The position numbers and the translations under genes are program-made. The notes under the pieces were generated by a model. That model saw only the letters and a list, made by a program, of their open reading frames with translations. It was not told where the DNA came from and did no database searches. A stretch of DNA of 64,000 bases from Spironucleus salmonicida (Eukaryota; Fornicata; Diplomonadida; Hexamitidae), in assembly GCA_000497125.2 (NCBI GenBank), contig CM035323.1, positions 318,001-382,000 of the forward strand, given 5' to 3'. Positions 11,092 to 23,095 of the stretch are shown here, one piece after another; the first letter of the stretch is position 1; each line of letters opens with the position of its first letter.

Positions 11092-11565
11092 TTGAGGAAG
11101 GGAATCCAGTATTGATATATTATGCAGTACTTAGTATTCTATTTTTATCTAAATAAAACCCTAAACATATTTATATATGTGTATATACAGACTATGATTA
11201 CTAGTTATATTAAACTGTATTATTAAAATGTAATACTAATAATTGGAATAGTTCCATATAAATATCTAGTGAGTTCTATAAAAAAGTAAACAAACTTAAA
11301 ATTTATATCAGCACATCTTATGATTAATTGATCAGTATACTTTTTTAAAGCGACAAATCAAGTCCTTTAATTACGAGTAATAGCTTTTATAAATGTACAA
11401 TTCTGAGATAGAATAGTTATCATCAATAATATTATTGAATTTTGTCATAAGTAAGGTTCATCTAATCATGCATTCCAAATTTATAGCTTAATTGCTGCTG
11501 AAAGTGGTCATACTACGTTTTGAAACACAGTTTGCATCATCAAGACAATAAATTTTGTATTTAAC

Positions 11566-12222
11566 TCAGGTAGTTAATCTGGCATGTTGTATAAAAACTT
11601 CATTATAGAAAATTTCACATTTTTGTATTTAAAAATTAATAAAATTAGTATACAGATAAATTTAAAGCGTAAGTAAAGTCATATTGATTATTAGCTCACT
11701 GAAAATAGTCTTTTAAATTATTAAATCATTATTGATAGGTTTTAGAAAAATTTAATGCTAATCTTATTTTATTAGTGAATGCTCTAAGCCTTTCGCAGTA
11801 CTAAGTGGTTTATATTAAGCTAAGATACAATTTAAGAGAATATAAAGTCTATTATACTTTAGGATCTAAAGTTATAATTACTCTGTTGACAATTTAGCTG
11901 CTGCTATCATTTTATCATATAATAACTGTTAAATAACATTAGACTTGCCTATAAGTTACTGAATCACACAGATAATTACATTATCTAGTGTTTATTTTTA
12001 TAAGCTTCTGCTTATTCTGCTAAAAATATAGTATTTATTACAAATTAAATTCTATCATTTTTTAAGTAATTAATATTAAAAAACTAGATTAATCTGATAT
12101 AAATTATAAGTATAATAGTACTTTTGGTTATGACTTTAATTAATTTGTACAAAATTTATATCTGATGCATTAAAATTCCCAGTATTTATTACAATATGTT
12201 CATTCAGATTTTACTTTTCCAT
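11566..12222 (-). pseudogene. Long AT-rich frame interrupted by TGA
   Basis: ATG 12222 (MEKQNLNEHIVINTGNFN) opens a frame broken by one TGA at about codon 56, then runs to TGA 11568-11566. The second part is helical and protein-like (LYDKMIAAAKLSTEQLQLQ, ILAQYKPLSTAKGLEHSL). In one short part a different frame looks better, suggesting paired indels or decay. The same phase continues through three more TGA codons to the 83-residue ORF at 10840-11091. No family recognised. Confidence 0.33.
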
Positions 12223-13000
12223 TATTAGGCTCTGCTTAACTTAGATATAAAACCTTATAAATAAAAGGTGATAAGTGTAAAGTATAAACTATTTATGGAA
12301 TACTGGAATATATGATAAAATTTTTATTATTGATTGTAGTATAATTATGCTCAAAGTGTGTTCAATTGTAATTTTGTATAAATTTTATTGAGGTAACCAG
12401 TATCAGTTTATGAAGATGGCATTTTATTATTTTGATATCAGTTATTTTTGTTTTTATATTAAAAGTATATAGCGGTAATTTCTATAAGTTGTAATTTCCT
12501 AAAATACTTCATATATTTAGTATTAGGATAATTTTATAATTTTGAGTACATATAATTTTTATTAACTTATATTATCTATTTTTATACGAAATTCAAAGTT
12601 TGAAATATATTAATCTATAATAGAATAAAACAAATATTATTTATTTCTCATTTCACTAATATTAATAACTTATTTTAGCTATAATTGTGGTAGATTTGCA
12701 TATGTATAATAAATAAAGTAATTTTGAATTTCTATAAAATATTTTAAGTATATAAATTGCTATATTTTTCTGATATTAATATATTTAATTAGTCATCGCC
12801 AATATAAAGTGGGAAATGATAAAAATAGTAAAGTCAATATACAAATGTAACCGTTTTCCGATCGAAATTTATTGGGAAAAGTTAAGGTAATAAATACAAA
12901 AGGATTATAATTTCATAAATTTGAATATAAAAACCATAGATATCCGTTTGGAATCTTATTATATTGTATAAAGTATGTGATTTATTTCCATTGTTCTTAA
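12223..13000. other. AT-rich stretch before the kinase gene
   Basis: Mostly 80-88% AT. A small ORF at 12816-12980 (54 residues, MIKIVKSIYKCNRFPIEIYW) ends just before the kinase start in another frame. It may be a separate small gene or a displaced part of the kinase N-terminus. Otherwise nothing supported. Confidence 0.3.
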
Positions 13001-14563
13001 ATGAACATATAATCTAAAGTGCAAAAAGTACTAATTCCTGATTCTGTAGATCCTAAAAATTTAATATAATAGTTAGAAAAACTTTAAAGTATTTCAGTAG
13101 TACTATCTTTTAGTTTTAATATAGATTAAAATCATGTTACCATAGTCAATAATTTTTACGACTAGACGCTTCTAGATTATAAAGAATAAAATTAAATATT
13201 TGTTCTATTAGAAGCTATACTAATATTTATCAAATGCACACTGGCGGGATATCAAATAGCTTAAGCTGGACTATTTTTTGGAGGATATGATCTAGATGAC
13301 TTTATTATTAGATAAGAAAATGAAAAAATTTAAATCCAAATTAAGATTAATATAGAAAGAATGATAAAAGTGCTATCTAGAAATAAAATTTATACACATT
13401 GGGATCCTCCTGAACTGTTATTAGGATTTATTACAGAGAAAGCAGATTTTTGGTCATTAGCAAGTATATTTAGTAGATTACTAGCCACAGATTATAAATT
13501 ACAAGACTTAAAAACTTAGAAAATGACTCAAATATAATTTCTTTAATCATTATCTATATAGAATGTATTGATTGTAAATACTATGCTAAAGGCCTTTGAA
13601 CCCAATCCAAATTTAAGGTTAGGTTATAAAGAGTTCTTAGAAATCAATGAAAAACATATGACACCAATGATAAAATTCTTCAACAATCTTCCAAGTTCGC
13701 ATAGTTCAAGTATGGAAGAATATTTTGAAGAAAGAGGTTTCAATAACTACTAATTGATAGGGAAAGGATCTTATGGTACAATATATAAAATAGTAGATAA
13801 AAATGGACGAGTTTATGTAGTTAAGGGTATTTTGGTAAAAAATTAAAACTAAATGAATATTGCATATTCAGAGGTTTTTTGTTTGTTTGGGTTTGCAGCA
13901 ACATTAAACATAATAACGATTCAAGATGTGTAAAAACTTTAAATTGGTGATTTGACATATGTAATTCTAAGGTAAGATCATGCATACTATGGTGATTTTA
14001 GATAATTTATGAAACATTTTTAGTCTTAACTAAGTCCAAATTAGGTGTTACGATTTTTTTATAGCATATCAAAGGCGTTGTACAATTTAAAAGTGAAAGG
14101 GATCGTCCATAGAGATGTAAAACCAGATAATATATTAGTTAATGCTGATTTTAGGGCCTTACTAGGAGACTTTGGTAGTAATGAAATTGTTATCAATGGT
14201 ACAGTGTCCTAGAAATTTGTAGGCACTATAGGATATATTGCTCCGGAAGTAATAAACAGCGGCAAAATATCGTTCCCTATTGATGTTTGGGCTATGGGCA
14301 TAATGTTAAGAGAATATGTGAAAGACTGTCCAATAATAAATGAATGTCTAATTGAAGACCCTTAAAAGCGAATAACTATCGAGCGGCTAACATACTATCT
14401 CAGTCGCTACCAAAACGTAGAAATTGATGTAGACGACACAGAAGCGCGTGAACAGATTGAAAGTGGAACATCATCAGAAGTAAATTCTAATACACTGCAA
14501 AACAGCTACATTGATATTCAGTCTGGATTTAGCTTTTGTAATATAGCAAGCCTAAAATGGTGA
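13001..14563 (+). CDS. Tandem pseudokinase-kinase protein
   Basis: 520 residues, with more than 25 TAA/TAG Gln codons. The N-terminal about 210 residues look like a degenerate kinase C-lobe: a helix ILIFIKCTLAGYQIAQAG sits where the HRD region should be, then WDPPELLLGF (APE-like), EKADFWSLASIFSRLL (DxWS-like) and PNPNLRLGYKEFLE; the N-lobe and catalytic residues are absent. The second domain is complete: IGKGSYGTIY glycine loop, VVK lysine, GIVHRDVKPDNILV catalytic loop, LGDFGSNE, GTIGYIAPEV and DVWAMGIML. A Ser/Asp-rich tail follows. Predicted Ser/Thr kinase; substrate unknown. The start is the ATG after an AT-rich stretch; an upstream in-frame extension cannot be excluded. The stop is TGG TGA. 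Confidence 0.85.
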
Positions 14564-14713
14564 TAAGCAGTAATTGATTCATTTTAGTTTTAAATTCTAT
14601 ATTATAATCTATAATAATAAATTAACTATTCGAGTTTATCAAAATATATTCTCAACTAATTCACATAATAATGAATTTTATTTGGATTGAAAACCATTCC
14701 CAAATTTTAAAGA

Positions 14714-17593
14714 ATGAAGTCTTTCTCATTTTCATCGGAAACCCTCTCGCATTTATGCCAGCCAGTCTACGTTTCGTCAAACACACTAATTGCGATATCA
14801 GCCAAGGACAATTGCCTGTACGAGCTTACGATTCAGCCGTTCTAGTCGCAGCCCCCCGTTCCGATCAAAATTTCGGCTCCGTTCGCCTCAGAGATCTTGT
14901 CAGTCGCCGCCCTGCCACCAGGCTGCGCTTCCGGCCCGTCTTCAGCCGCGCAAACGCCGTCTTCTCAGCCGAACAGCAAATCGCCATTTTAGCTCAGCAA
15001 AACGTCTAATTCGGGCGATTTCGGCAGCACAATCATCGCCTTAGGCGACCAGAACTCTACAATAACATTCCTGTACTGCGACATCACGCAATCGCAGTCA
15101 GCGCAGAAAATTCAAATTCGACGCCAAAAAGAGTTCAATTTGAAATCGCACATCACAATCGCCGAAGATACAGCCCCAATAACCTCTCTGCACCTCGTTC
15201 AGCCGCGTGGAAACGCGCTAATTTGCGGCACGGAAACCGGCCATTTGGCGCTCTTTACGCTCACGTCCGGAGCCTTCTAATTCAAGCAGCAGCTCAGATC
15301 CGACGTGCAGGCCCCAATTCACGCGATCGTGTCGCTGGAGAAGCAGCGCGTCGCATTTTCGTTCAAAAACAGCCTCCAAATCGTCCATTTGGCGCGTCCG
15401 AATTCGGTCGAATTTCAGTACAAATCGCCCGAAAATTCGTCCATTTCGTCGCTGGCCTTCAACGGTCAAAATCTCGCGATTTGCGCCGAGCACTGCGGAA
15501 TCGTTTTTCTGGACGAGCAAAATGTTGAAATTTCGGCGTTTCCGGCTCCCCAAAATGACGCTTTTGTCGACATTTCAGTGAGCCAAATCGGCCAGGAATT
15601 CGTCGCTTCGACTCGTAGGGGCGAGATTTTCGTTTTCAAGAAAAACGGCATTTTGAGGTCAATTTTGAGCGATAACGAGGGCGGCAGAATCGGTGGAATC
15701 GATTCTGTGGCCTGTACGAGCCAGGGAGGCCAATTCGTCGCTATGGGCCATTCTGGCGTTCTTGTTGGCTATATATCGCCCTAGCGCGTCAATTTGGGTC
15801 ATATCGTGTGCGAAGTGCAAAATCTGAAGAAGCTGAAATTCACAGATAACGTCTGCATGATTTCTGACGTTTACACGGCTCCAGAACCGGTTTTGGGGCT
15901 CTTTTCGACCAAAAATACCACTAATACGTCAATTTTGGCGGTCACGAATTCCTCAATTCTGCTTTTTAACGTTCCGAGCGTCAAAAAATCGCTGGAATTG
16001 AGAAGCAACGAGACCTCTGCGACTTTGCGCACGTAGTGGATTTCTGAGCCGATCAGAACGCAGTCAATTTCTGAAAATCAGCCCCAAACGGCTGTAAAAC
16101 CCCAAGAACAGGAGAATTCGCACGTCGTCGGAGGCGTCGTTTTCAACTCCTTCAACTTCCAAGACGCCAAATAAGACGTCAATTAGGACCAAATTCAATA
16201 CAACAAATAAGCGATTTTCTTGCGTCACAACATCGTTTTTTCTGTCATTTCTCAGAATTACATTCTCCTTCAGGATATATCTGGTGAATGTCAGATTTGC
16301 AGCAAGCAGAATTTGGCGCTCATTTACACGCTTTACAACGGAAACTGCACTCCTAATCAGCTCTGTCTGACCGACGATTTTCTCGTTTTTGCGGAAGGGA
16401 ATTCGCTCCGAATCACCGAAACGAAAAGCGGAAATTACTACATAAAACAGCTCACGCACCAGCGAAAAGTCATAAATTTGGGCCTCAGCAGCCAAACGAG
16501 CTAAAACGTGCAGCAGACAAATCAGAATTTCAATTTTATTGATAATTTGGTCAACGTGGGAATCGCGCAGCAGGAGCAGCCACAGACCCAGAAACTCGCG
16601 CAGTTGCCTCTTCTCGCGTTCATTGACTCGAATTTCGCAGTTTTCACTCACTAACTTTAAGCGCAAAATTACTACACAAAAACGTCCTCCACGCAGTCGT
16701 ATTTCACACAACTTCCGCTCCCTTCCAAGGCCTTTTCGCTCCTTTTCCCACCAAATTCGCAAATTTTGACGCTCGTAATTCAAGATTCTGCGCAGATTCC
16801 GCCAGCGAATTCCTATTTGGGCCAAGACACACCTGATATAACGCAGAAACTGAGAATTTGCACAATAAGTCATTTCAATACTGATTTTTCACTCCCAATA
16901 CCGATTTTCTACGGCTAAACCGGAATCAACATAAACCAACTTTTGCGCCACGTGAGCAACATAAACTACGACGAAGACATCGAAAATAACAACACAATTT
17001 AGTTCAAATTGCTCCAAAGAAACGTCGATTTCGAGCTCATTTACGTCCAAAAAACGCTCCAAAAAGACGAAAAACTCTCAAATTTCACGATGGCCACAAA
17101 CTGTGTCGTTTCGCTCTTTTCGTCGCTAAATCTCGTCCTGAATCTGCCCGAATTCGCGTTCATTTTGGAGGAAAATAGAGCGAATTTGGCCGTTTGCATG
17201 CGACTTTGCAGGTACTTGAACGTCAAATAACTTTGGAGCCAACTGATATAATACGCAACAAAAGCTTCGAATTTCGAGGTTTTGCAGCAGGCGCTGGCGG
17301 CGATCGGGCAGGTCCCGAAGGCGATTTTCAGCGAAAACGGCGACGTGGAGGCGCTTTTGCGCGATAACAAAACGATGAAAGCGGTGTCGATTTGCTGCGA
17401 TTTGTGGGATTTCGAGCGCGCGAGGGAAATCGTCGGAAAGGACAGGCGCTGCGGGCCGCTTTTGGTGTTTTTGAGGAGGAAACTGCACCAGGAGCTCGGC
17501 AGCATCGCTGACGAGAAAACCGAGCCCTGGAGCGGGCTCGTGAGGGAGTTCGGCGAGAAGGCGAACGAGAGCTGCTTGTAGGGGGCTGAGTGA
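14714..17593 (+). CDS. IFT80-like WD40 protein (intraflagellar transport B)
   Basis: 959 residues from ATG 14714 (MKSFSFSSETLSHLC) to TGA 17591-17593, with over 15 TAA/TAG codons. The first about 750 residues are beta-propeller-like, with repeated hydrophobic-strand blocks such as NALICGTETGHLALF, NLAICAEHCGIVFL and EFVASTRRGEIFVF. The C-terminal helical part closely parallels IFT80 as I remember it: CMRLCRYLNVKQLWSQLIQ, then LAAIGQV, then CDLWDFERAREIVGKDRR and LLVFLRRKLHQELG. IFT80 is an IFT-B subunit needed to build flagella, which suits an eight-flagellate. It is longer than the usual 780 residues, with extra loops. The stop has the AGTGA overlap. Assignment rests mainly on the C-terminus. 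Confidence 0.72.
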
Positions 17594-17639
17594 GGGGAGA
17601 GTTTTTGATTAAAAAATTTTTGAGGGAGTGGAAAGTTGA

Positions 17640-18165
17640 AATTGAATGAGAATTGAGAAATGAGAAATGAGAATTGAGAATTGAGAATTGAGAATTAAGT
17701 GTAAGAGTAAGTGTAAAAGTAAGAGTAAGAGTAAGTGTAAGTGTAAGATTGATATTGATATTGATATTGATATTGATATTGATATTGATATTGATATTGA
17801 TATTGATATTGATATTGATATTGATATTGATATTGATATTGATATTGATATTGATATTGATATTGATATTGATATTGATATTGATATTGATATTGATATT
17901 GATATTGATATTGATATTGATATTGATATTGATATTGATATTGATATTGATATTGATATTGATATTGATATTGATATTGATATTGATATTGATATTGATA
18001 TTGATATTGATATTGATATTGATATTGATATTGATATTGATATTGATATTGATATTGATATTGATATTGATATTGATATTGATATTGATATTGATATTGA
18101 GATATGAGATTGAGATAGATATAGATATAGATATTGATATTGATATTATGATTGAGATTATGATT
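17640..18165 (+). repeat. GATATT hexanucleotide microsatellite with degenerate flanks
   Basis: Bases 17751 to about 18100 are about 58 perfect copies of GATATT. The left flank (17640-17750) is degenerate GAGAATT/GTAAGA arrays and the right flank to 18165 is GATATA/GATTAT variants. It starts about 50 bases after the IFT80-like stop. The long Ile-Asp or Leu-Ile reading frames across it are artefacts of the repeat. Confidence 0.97.
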
Positions 18166-18691
18166 ATGATTATTGGGGGAGGTGGAAATAAGAGTTTTAG
18201 CGTTTTTGAAGAAGGAGTGAAAAGTCGAATTGTAATCTGAATTATGGTATTTAGTGCTAAATTCGCATTATCGTGTTAGTTTTGGGTGTGGTTAGAAAAT
18301 TGGGGGTTCCGCGGGAGTAGTGGATCCAATACTGGGCCAGTGTAATTTTCAAGTATGCGGGAGCTGGTTTTGTATCTGGAGCTGCCAAACGGGGAATAAA
18401 TTGCCCTATATGATATAAGAAAGTTGTACGTAGTAAAGTAATAATAATGATAGGATAGCCGCTTATTGATTAATACGTTTCATATGGAGTTTTACGCGAT
18501 GACCTTCGGTAAAATATTGAAAATTATATGTTTTGTAGTATCTAATTTGATATTTTCACTATACCAGCTTCCCAAACAATATAATACTGCGCGAAACATA
18601 TTCCTTTAGTTAAATTTATAATATTAAATTTTTCCATTACATATATTATTATATACTATATAAATATATTACTACATTCTTTCCTTTTTTA
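18166..18691. other. Intergenic region between microsatellite and KIFBP-like gene
   Basis: A GC-richer island at about 18290-18410 is open on the minus strand without a clear start (reads APDTKPAPAYLKITLAQYW), possibly a gene relic. A minus-strand ATG near 18483 gives a short leader-like ORF. The last 80 bases are AT-only and precede the next start. Nothing is firmly supported. Confidence 0.3.
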
Positions 18692-20296
18692 ATGGAAATA
18701 TTCGAAACGCTTAAAGCTGTCCAAAAAGAGCTAGAAAAGGAAGTAGATGAAAAGAGACCGTTCGACCATATATATACAGCAATTAAACTGCTCGAGCCGC
18801 TTTTAGCTTCAGAGAACTCCCTAGACGCGTACGCAGCCGCCTGCCAATTAGCTAAGCTCTGTTTCGACTCCCAGGAGATGAATTCAGCCCGAAACCACTT
18901 ATTCTTAGCCAAAATATAAGATAGCGATCCGGAACTCTTCATCGAAAGGCACCCATTCCTTCTGCCAATGTATCTCTTGAAGACGTCAGTTTAGGGCCTA
19001 ATTTTGGCCCAGGCGCAGGAAACAGAGACTGCTCTTGACATCCTCTCCACCGCGATTTCTCTAGCCGACAAATTCCTCCAAAACACGGATGATGTCCGGC
19101 CCGTTTTCCGCTCAGAACTACCATTCCACAGCTGCGACTCGAACACAATCTCGACAAGCGACGCAAGAAACTATCTAATTCTCTGCAGCTTCTACGGTGC
19201 CCAGTGCGCGGGCGTCCTAAATGAGAGCGAAAAGTCAGCATTTCTGTGTGAGAAAACGCTGAATTTGCAGCAGGAAACGCAGCAATACGACCGCGCAGAG
19301 TGGGCCCGGAACGCGGTCGATCTGCAGCGCTACTACGCAGTAAATAACGACTATAAAGCAGCATTTTCCTGGCTCGAGCGCGCTGCAAATTGCGTTTTAG
19401 GAACGGAAAATCAAATTTAAAGTGAATTTCCCAATTTTCTGCTCAGCCAGTCGCTGCAAATATCAAAACTACAGCAAACTGAGGACACGGCAGGATTTTT
19501 AGAGGCGCTTTCGCGCACGCTCGTGCAGCTCATTTCGCAGTGTTTCGCGGCCGGTTTCCGGGCGAATTAGGCCGGAATTTGCGAAATTCGCGAGCTGGAA
19601 ATCTTCTAAAAATCGTCCCAAAAAGACATAAAAATCGAGTTTCTGAGGGCCGTTTTCGCTCAAATTTGCGTCAATTTCGACCACGTGCTTCAAGTTTACG
19701 CGCTGGATTCGTTCGCCTCGCAGCACGTCACCTGCGCTCTGGACTACTCGCAGGCGCTGCATTTGGCCGGAAAATTCGGCCTGGACCGGCCAGGGAACGA
19801 GGCGCGGCGCGTGAGTATGCTAAACGTCATCGTTGAGCAGCTCTCCGACAACCACTTCTACGCGCTCTATTCGCAGTGTTTGGAGCATTTGAGCTCCGCG
19901 AAAGTTGCGCTTTTCGAGCTCGAAAATAGTGAGAAAACGGCGTCAAACGCTCTGGAGCAGCTCCAAAAGTACACGAAATTCATTGAGCGGAACGCGCAAA
20001 AACGCGCTCAAATTGAGCTAAAAACCGTAGAAATTCCCTTCCAAAGGTGGATCAAGTTTGTGCATAAAGATGAGATATCATCATATATAGATGCGTGTTT
20101 CAGCACATGTGGAGTGTTTTCGAAATTCCCGGGAAACTTGAAACCCATGCTTCAAAATGCCGTTAACGGGTATGTTTACGTGGAGGCGCTGTGGGACGCT
20201 TTTGGCGAAATCGGCGACGGGGACTACAAGGAGAATATTCGCCTAGTGCGCGAAATGAGGAGGCTGTTTTAGATAAAATTGGATGCGATGGCATGA
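18692..20296 (+). CDS. KIF-binding-protein-like TPR protein
   Basis: 534 residues, helical throughout with TPR-like pairs: DHIYTAIKLLEPLLASENS, DAYAAACQLAKLCFDSQEM, ARNYLILCSFYGAQCAG and NDYKAAFSWLERAANCV. The C-terminal half (VEQLSDNHFYALYSQCLEHL) followed by one long helix resembles the KIFBP family, which binds kinesin motor domains and modulates microtubule transport. Five in-frame TAA/TAG codons. It starts at ATG 18692 after an AT-only TATATTATTATATACTATA element. Lying next to the IFT80-like gene gives a cytoskeletal context, but that may be coincidence. Family call is by pattern, not by a decisive motif. Confidence 0.55.
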
Positions 20297-20725
20297 ATTC
20301 GAGTGAGAGGCGTAATTTTTGACAATGTGGTGGTAGTGATTGTAGTTGTAATTTGATGGATTTGAAATAAGCTTTATTTCGTTTTTAAGCTTGTGCTGAT
20401 CGTAAAAATGGGTTAATTAGAGGGTTTCAGATTGTCGGTTTTACCTAGTGTGGATGGAAAAGATCGCTTATAGAGTAAAGAGTTTGTATTAAATTTAAAT
20501 ATGATGAATTGGTGCAATTCTCGTAGTTATTAGATAAGAAGTTTATAGTGGGCATACAAAAGTATAAAAATGATGTAGTGGCAAATGTAAGATAGTAGTT
20601 AGTTATACGATAGTATATTTTACTAAAATAAATATTGAAAAAGTAGTACTTCTGTACTTTTAAATATAATTAATTGTAATGAATGAAATTGATTAATTAA
20701 GATGTATAGAATCATTAATAAAACG
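20297..20725. other. Convergent intergenic region
   Basis: Between convergent KIFBP-like and PTRHD1-like genes. The first about 60 bases are GC-richer and look like 3' UTR, then AT-rich. No gene seen. Confidence 0.45.
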
Positions 20726-21055
20726 TCAGGAAAATAATTTAAGCCCTTTAAGTTAAGGAAATGAAGTTCTATTAGTAGGGAAAGTAGCTATAGCAACCGG
20801 TACATTTTCAGGTTGCTCAACCCACATATAACTTCGATCTTAAATATTTACAAAAACAGCTCTTAGCTCCTCTTCACTTCCTACTTTTAGTGCGATTTTA
20901 GTCATGTTTTCAGTGTCTTTTAAATAATTTTATGTATCCTCAGAGTTAATAGATTTATAAATCGCTGCGACAGAAGCATGTGCTATATTTACTGCTAATG
21001 CTCCTTTAGAAAATTTAAGATCCGTACGAACAATAATATATTAAACTAATGCCAT
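20726..21055 (-). CDS. PTRHD1 / Pth2-like peptidyl-tRNA hydrolase domain protein
   Basis: 109 residues from ATG 21055 to TGA 20728-20726. The family pattern is clear: QYIIVRTDLKFSKGALAVNI, then AHASVAAIYKS, a Met/Lys-rich helix TKIALKVGSEEELRAV, and the C-terminal YMWVEQPENVPVAIATFPTN, then LKGLKLF. PTRHD1 proteins are single-domain relatives of Pth2, which cleaves peptidyl-tRNA; the catalytic role of PTRHD1 itself is less certain. Four TAA/TAG codons are read as Gln. The gene is hidden under the standard code and shows that AT-rich gaps here can hold real small genes. Confidence 0.88.
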
Positions 21056-21256
21056 TACGGAATAAGATAATAATTATTTATTATATATTAATTATAAGAG
21101 TATTATTCAATTTCATAGAAATAATTAATAGAGGATGAGTAAATATGATTCTACATTATTCTAGTTTAAATGTATTGTTGGAACGTTGAATCAGGATAAT
21201 TTGACAATTATTTGATACATTAACTAGCAATTAAAAACCAACAACTATTCAAATTG

Positions 21257-21928
21257 TCACTTCACATCCATCAGTACAGAGTCATCATTTTAATAAGCAA
21301 TATTAAGCTGTACTATTTCTTCTTCTTCAATTTTTTATTTTCTATTCTTCCAAATAATGTAAATTATTAACAAAATAAGCAGCAGCAAAAGCAGTAAAGA
21401 CCCTATGACAATCCCACTGATAGCACCGCCGGATATATTAGCTTTTACCTCAGAGTCTTTATCCTTATCACCTGCTCCTGGCGTGAAAGGGTCGTTAGGG
21501 TCCTGGTCTGGGCTTGGTATGTTTGTACTTAGAGTGCAAATAGTACCGATTTAAGTATAACCAGAAGTGCAAATTAGACATTTTTAGTTTGAATCTTTAC
21601 TGTACCCTTTCAGGCACGTTCCACAGTCAGTACTGAGGCTGTCGCACGTTTCACAATTGAGGCCGCCGCCACACTCGCAAGGGGTTTTTATGTCTAGCTA
21701 ACAGGCTGTTGGAACACCGTCTTTGCAGTGATTTCCTGATGTCAAGGTGGGAGTGCAGTCATTGGTACAGGAACCGTCAGTGTTAGTTATTTTTCCTGCT
21801 GGACAGCTAGCACAAAATATTGCAGATGCACATACTGTACAACCATTAAGGCAAGTTGTGCACATTTAGGTAGATGATTCACAATACTCACCGATCTTAC
21901 AGTGTGAGTTTACACGGCATTCTGTCAT
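21257..21928 (-). CDS. Cysteine-rich membrane protein (CRMP-2)
   Basis: 223 residues, a close paralogue of CRMP-1: same start (MTECRVNSHC), same Cys spacing (CTTCLNGCTVCASAIFC, CECGGGLNCETC), a linker rich in Asp/Lys, NISGGAISGIVIG leading into a Leu-rich transmembrane helix, and an acidic tail after WKNRKQ. The tail is longer than in CRMP-1 (EEEEIVQLNIAY, then to TGA). No signal peptide. The stop is AAG TGA. It lies 201 bp upstream of PTRHD1 on the same strand. Confidence 0.88.
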
Positions 21929-23095
21929 TTTGGAAGGAAAACCAGAAACTAAAAAATAGACATAATATTGATATCTTAGCGAATTGTAGAAATATTGAAA
22001 AAAATGAGTTTTAACTGTAATTCTGTAGAAATATTAAAATATTAAAATAATAGCAATATTGGTAAAATAAAAAATTTAAAACCTAATATAAATGATTGAT
22101 ATTCTATTATAGTATATACATAAAAATTGTTTCGAATTTGGAAGATAAATAATTCTGGTAAATACATAGACTTGTAATATTTAACATATTTAACAAAAGT
22201 TAATATTATTGTATACTGGTAAAAATAGATCGTTAGTAAAGTTGCTAGCTTATTGTTATTATTTATTTATTTATAGTAATTATTTTATCATAAATTCTAG
22301 CCTATAATCACACATATATTTTAAAAACTAGAGTTAAGTAAAAAGTATAATACTCCTCGACATTTGCTATTTTATTATAACGATATAAAATAAAATTATT
22401 TTAATCTACATTTAAAAGCATAATAATCAACAAACTAAATTTTTAATAAGAAGTAAAATTATATGATTGTTCATTATTATATTCTAAATTATTAACATTA
22501 TATTTATAACATATAATCATTATAAATTTGAATATTTAATAAGATTTTTACTATATAATAATAATAATAATAATAGAATAGAATATTTTTAGGAACTCAT
22601 TATAATAAACAGGAGTAAATTCAATATAAAGTAAAATATTTCAATAAAAAGCATTTTTAGTAATTGGGCTCTAATATGACTGTTAAATTTATAGTAATTT
22701 TGATATTATATAACAGGAAGCTAAAATTTACACTAATTTTCTGAAGTTATTATTAGATACTCCTTTGCACACATTATTATACTATTCTCGTATTAATTTT
22801 GAATATATATTTAAACCTTCAAGTAAATATATTGTTACCGATTTTATTAAAAATTTAAGAAAGCCTATATTATCCGCAAACTCTTCTACAGATTAGCAAT
22901 ATCCAATAGTAATCACTACTAGTTATAACAAAACATAAATCACAATAAAACAATATTTATTTTATTCAAAACTATTACTCCTTATATTTTATTATTTTCC
23001 TCGATGATAAGTTATTAAGTATTTAAATAATATTGTATAATATAATAAATATTATCTGCGATTCCACTTCTTACCCATTTCTTTCCCCCTTAAAA
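21929..23095. other. AT-rich divergent intergenic region, CRMP-2 / ThrRS
   Basis: About 85% AT. A plus-strand frame without an ATG is open over about 22595-23005 (reads YIVTDFIKNLRKPIL near 22820), and the opposite strand is open too, so chance cannot be excluded. AT-only runs at 23020-23060 are the probable ThrRS promoter. Confidence 0.35.

Noticed and set aside
17688-18240. Poly Ile-Asp and Leu-Ile ORFs
   Set aside because: Produced by the GATATT microsatellite; no gene features.
22595-23005. Open frames on both strands upstream of ThrRS
   Set aside because: No ATG, both strands open, and length within chance for AT-rich DNA with one stop codon.
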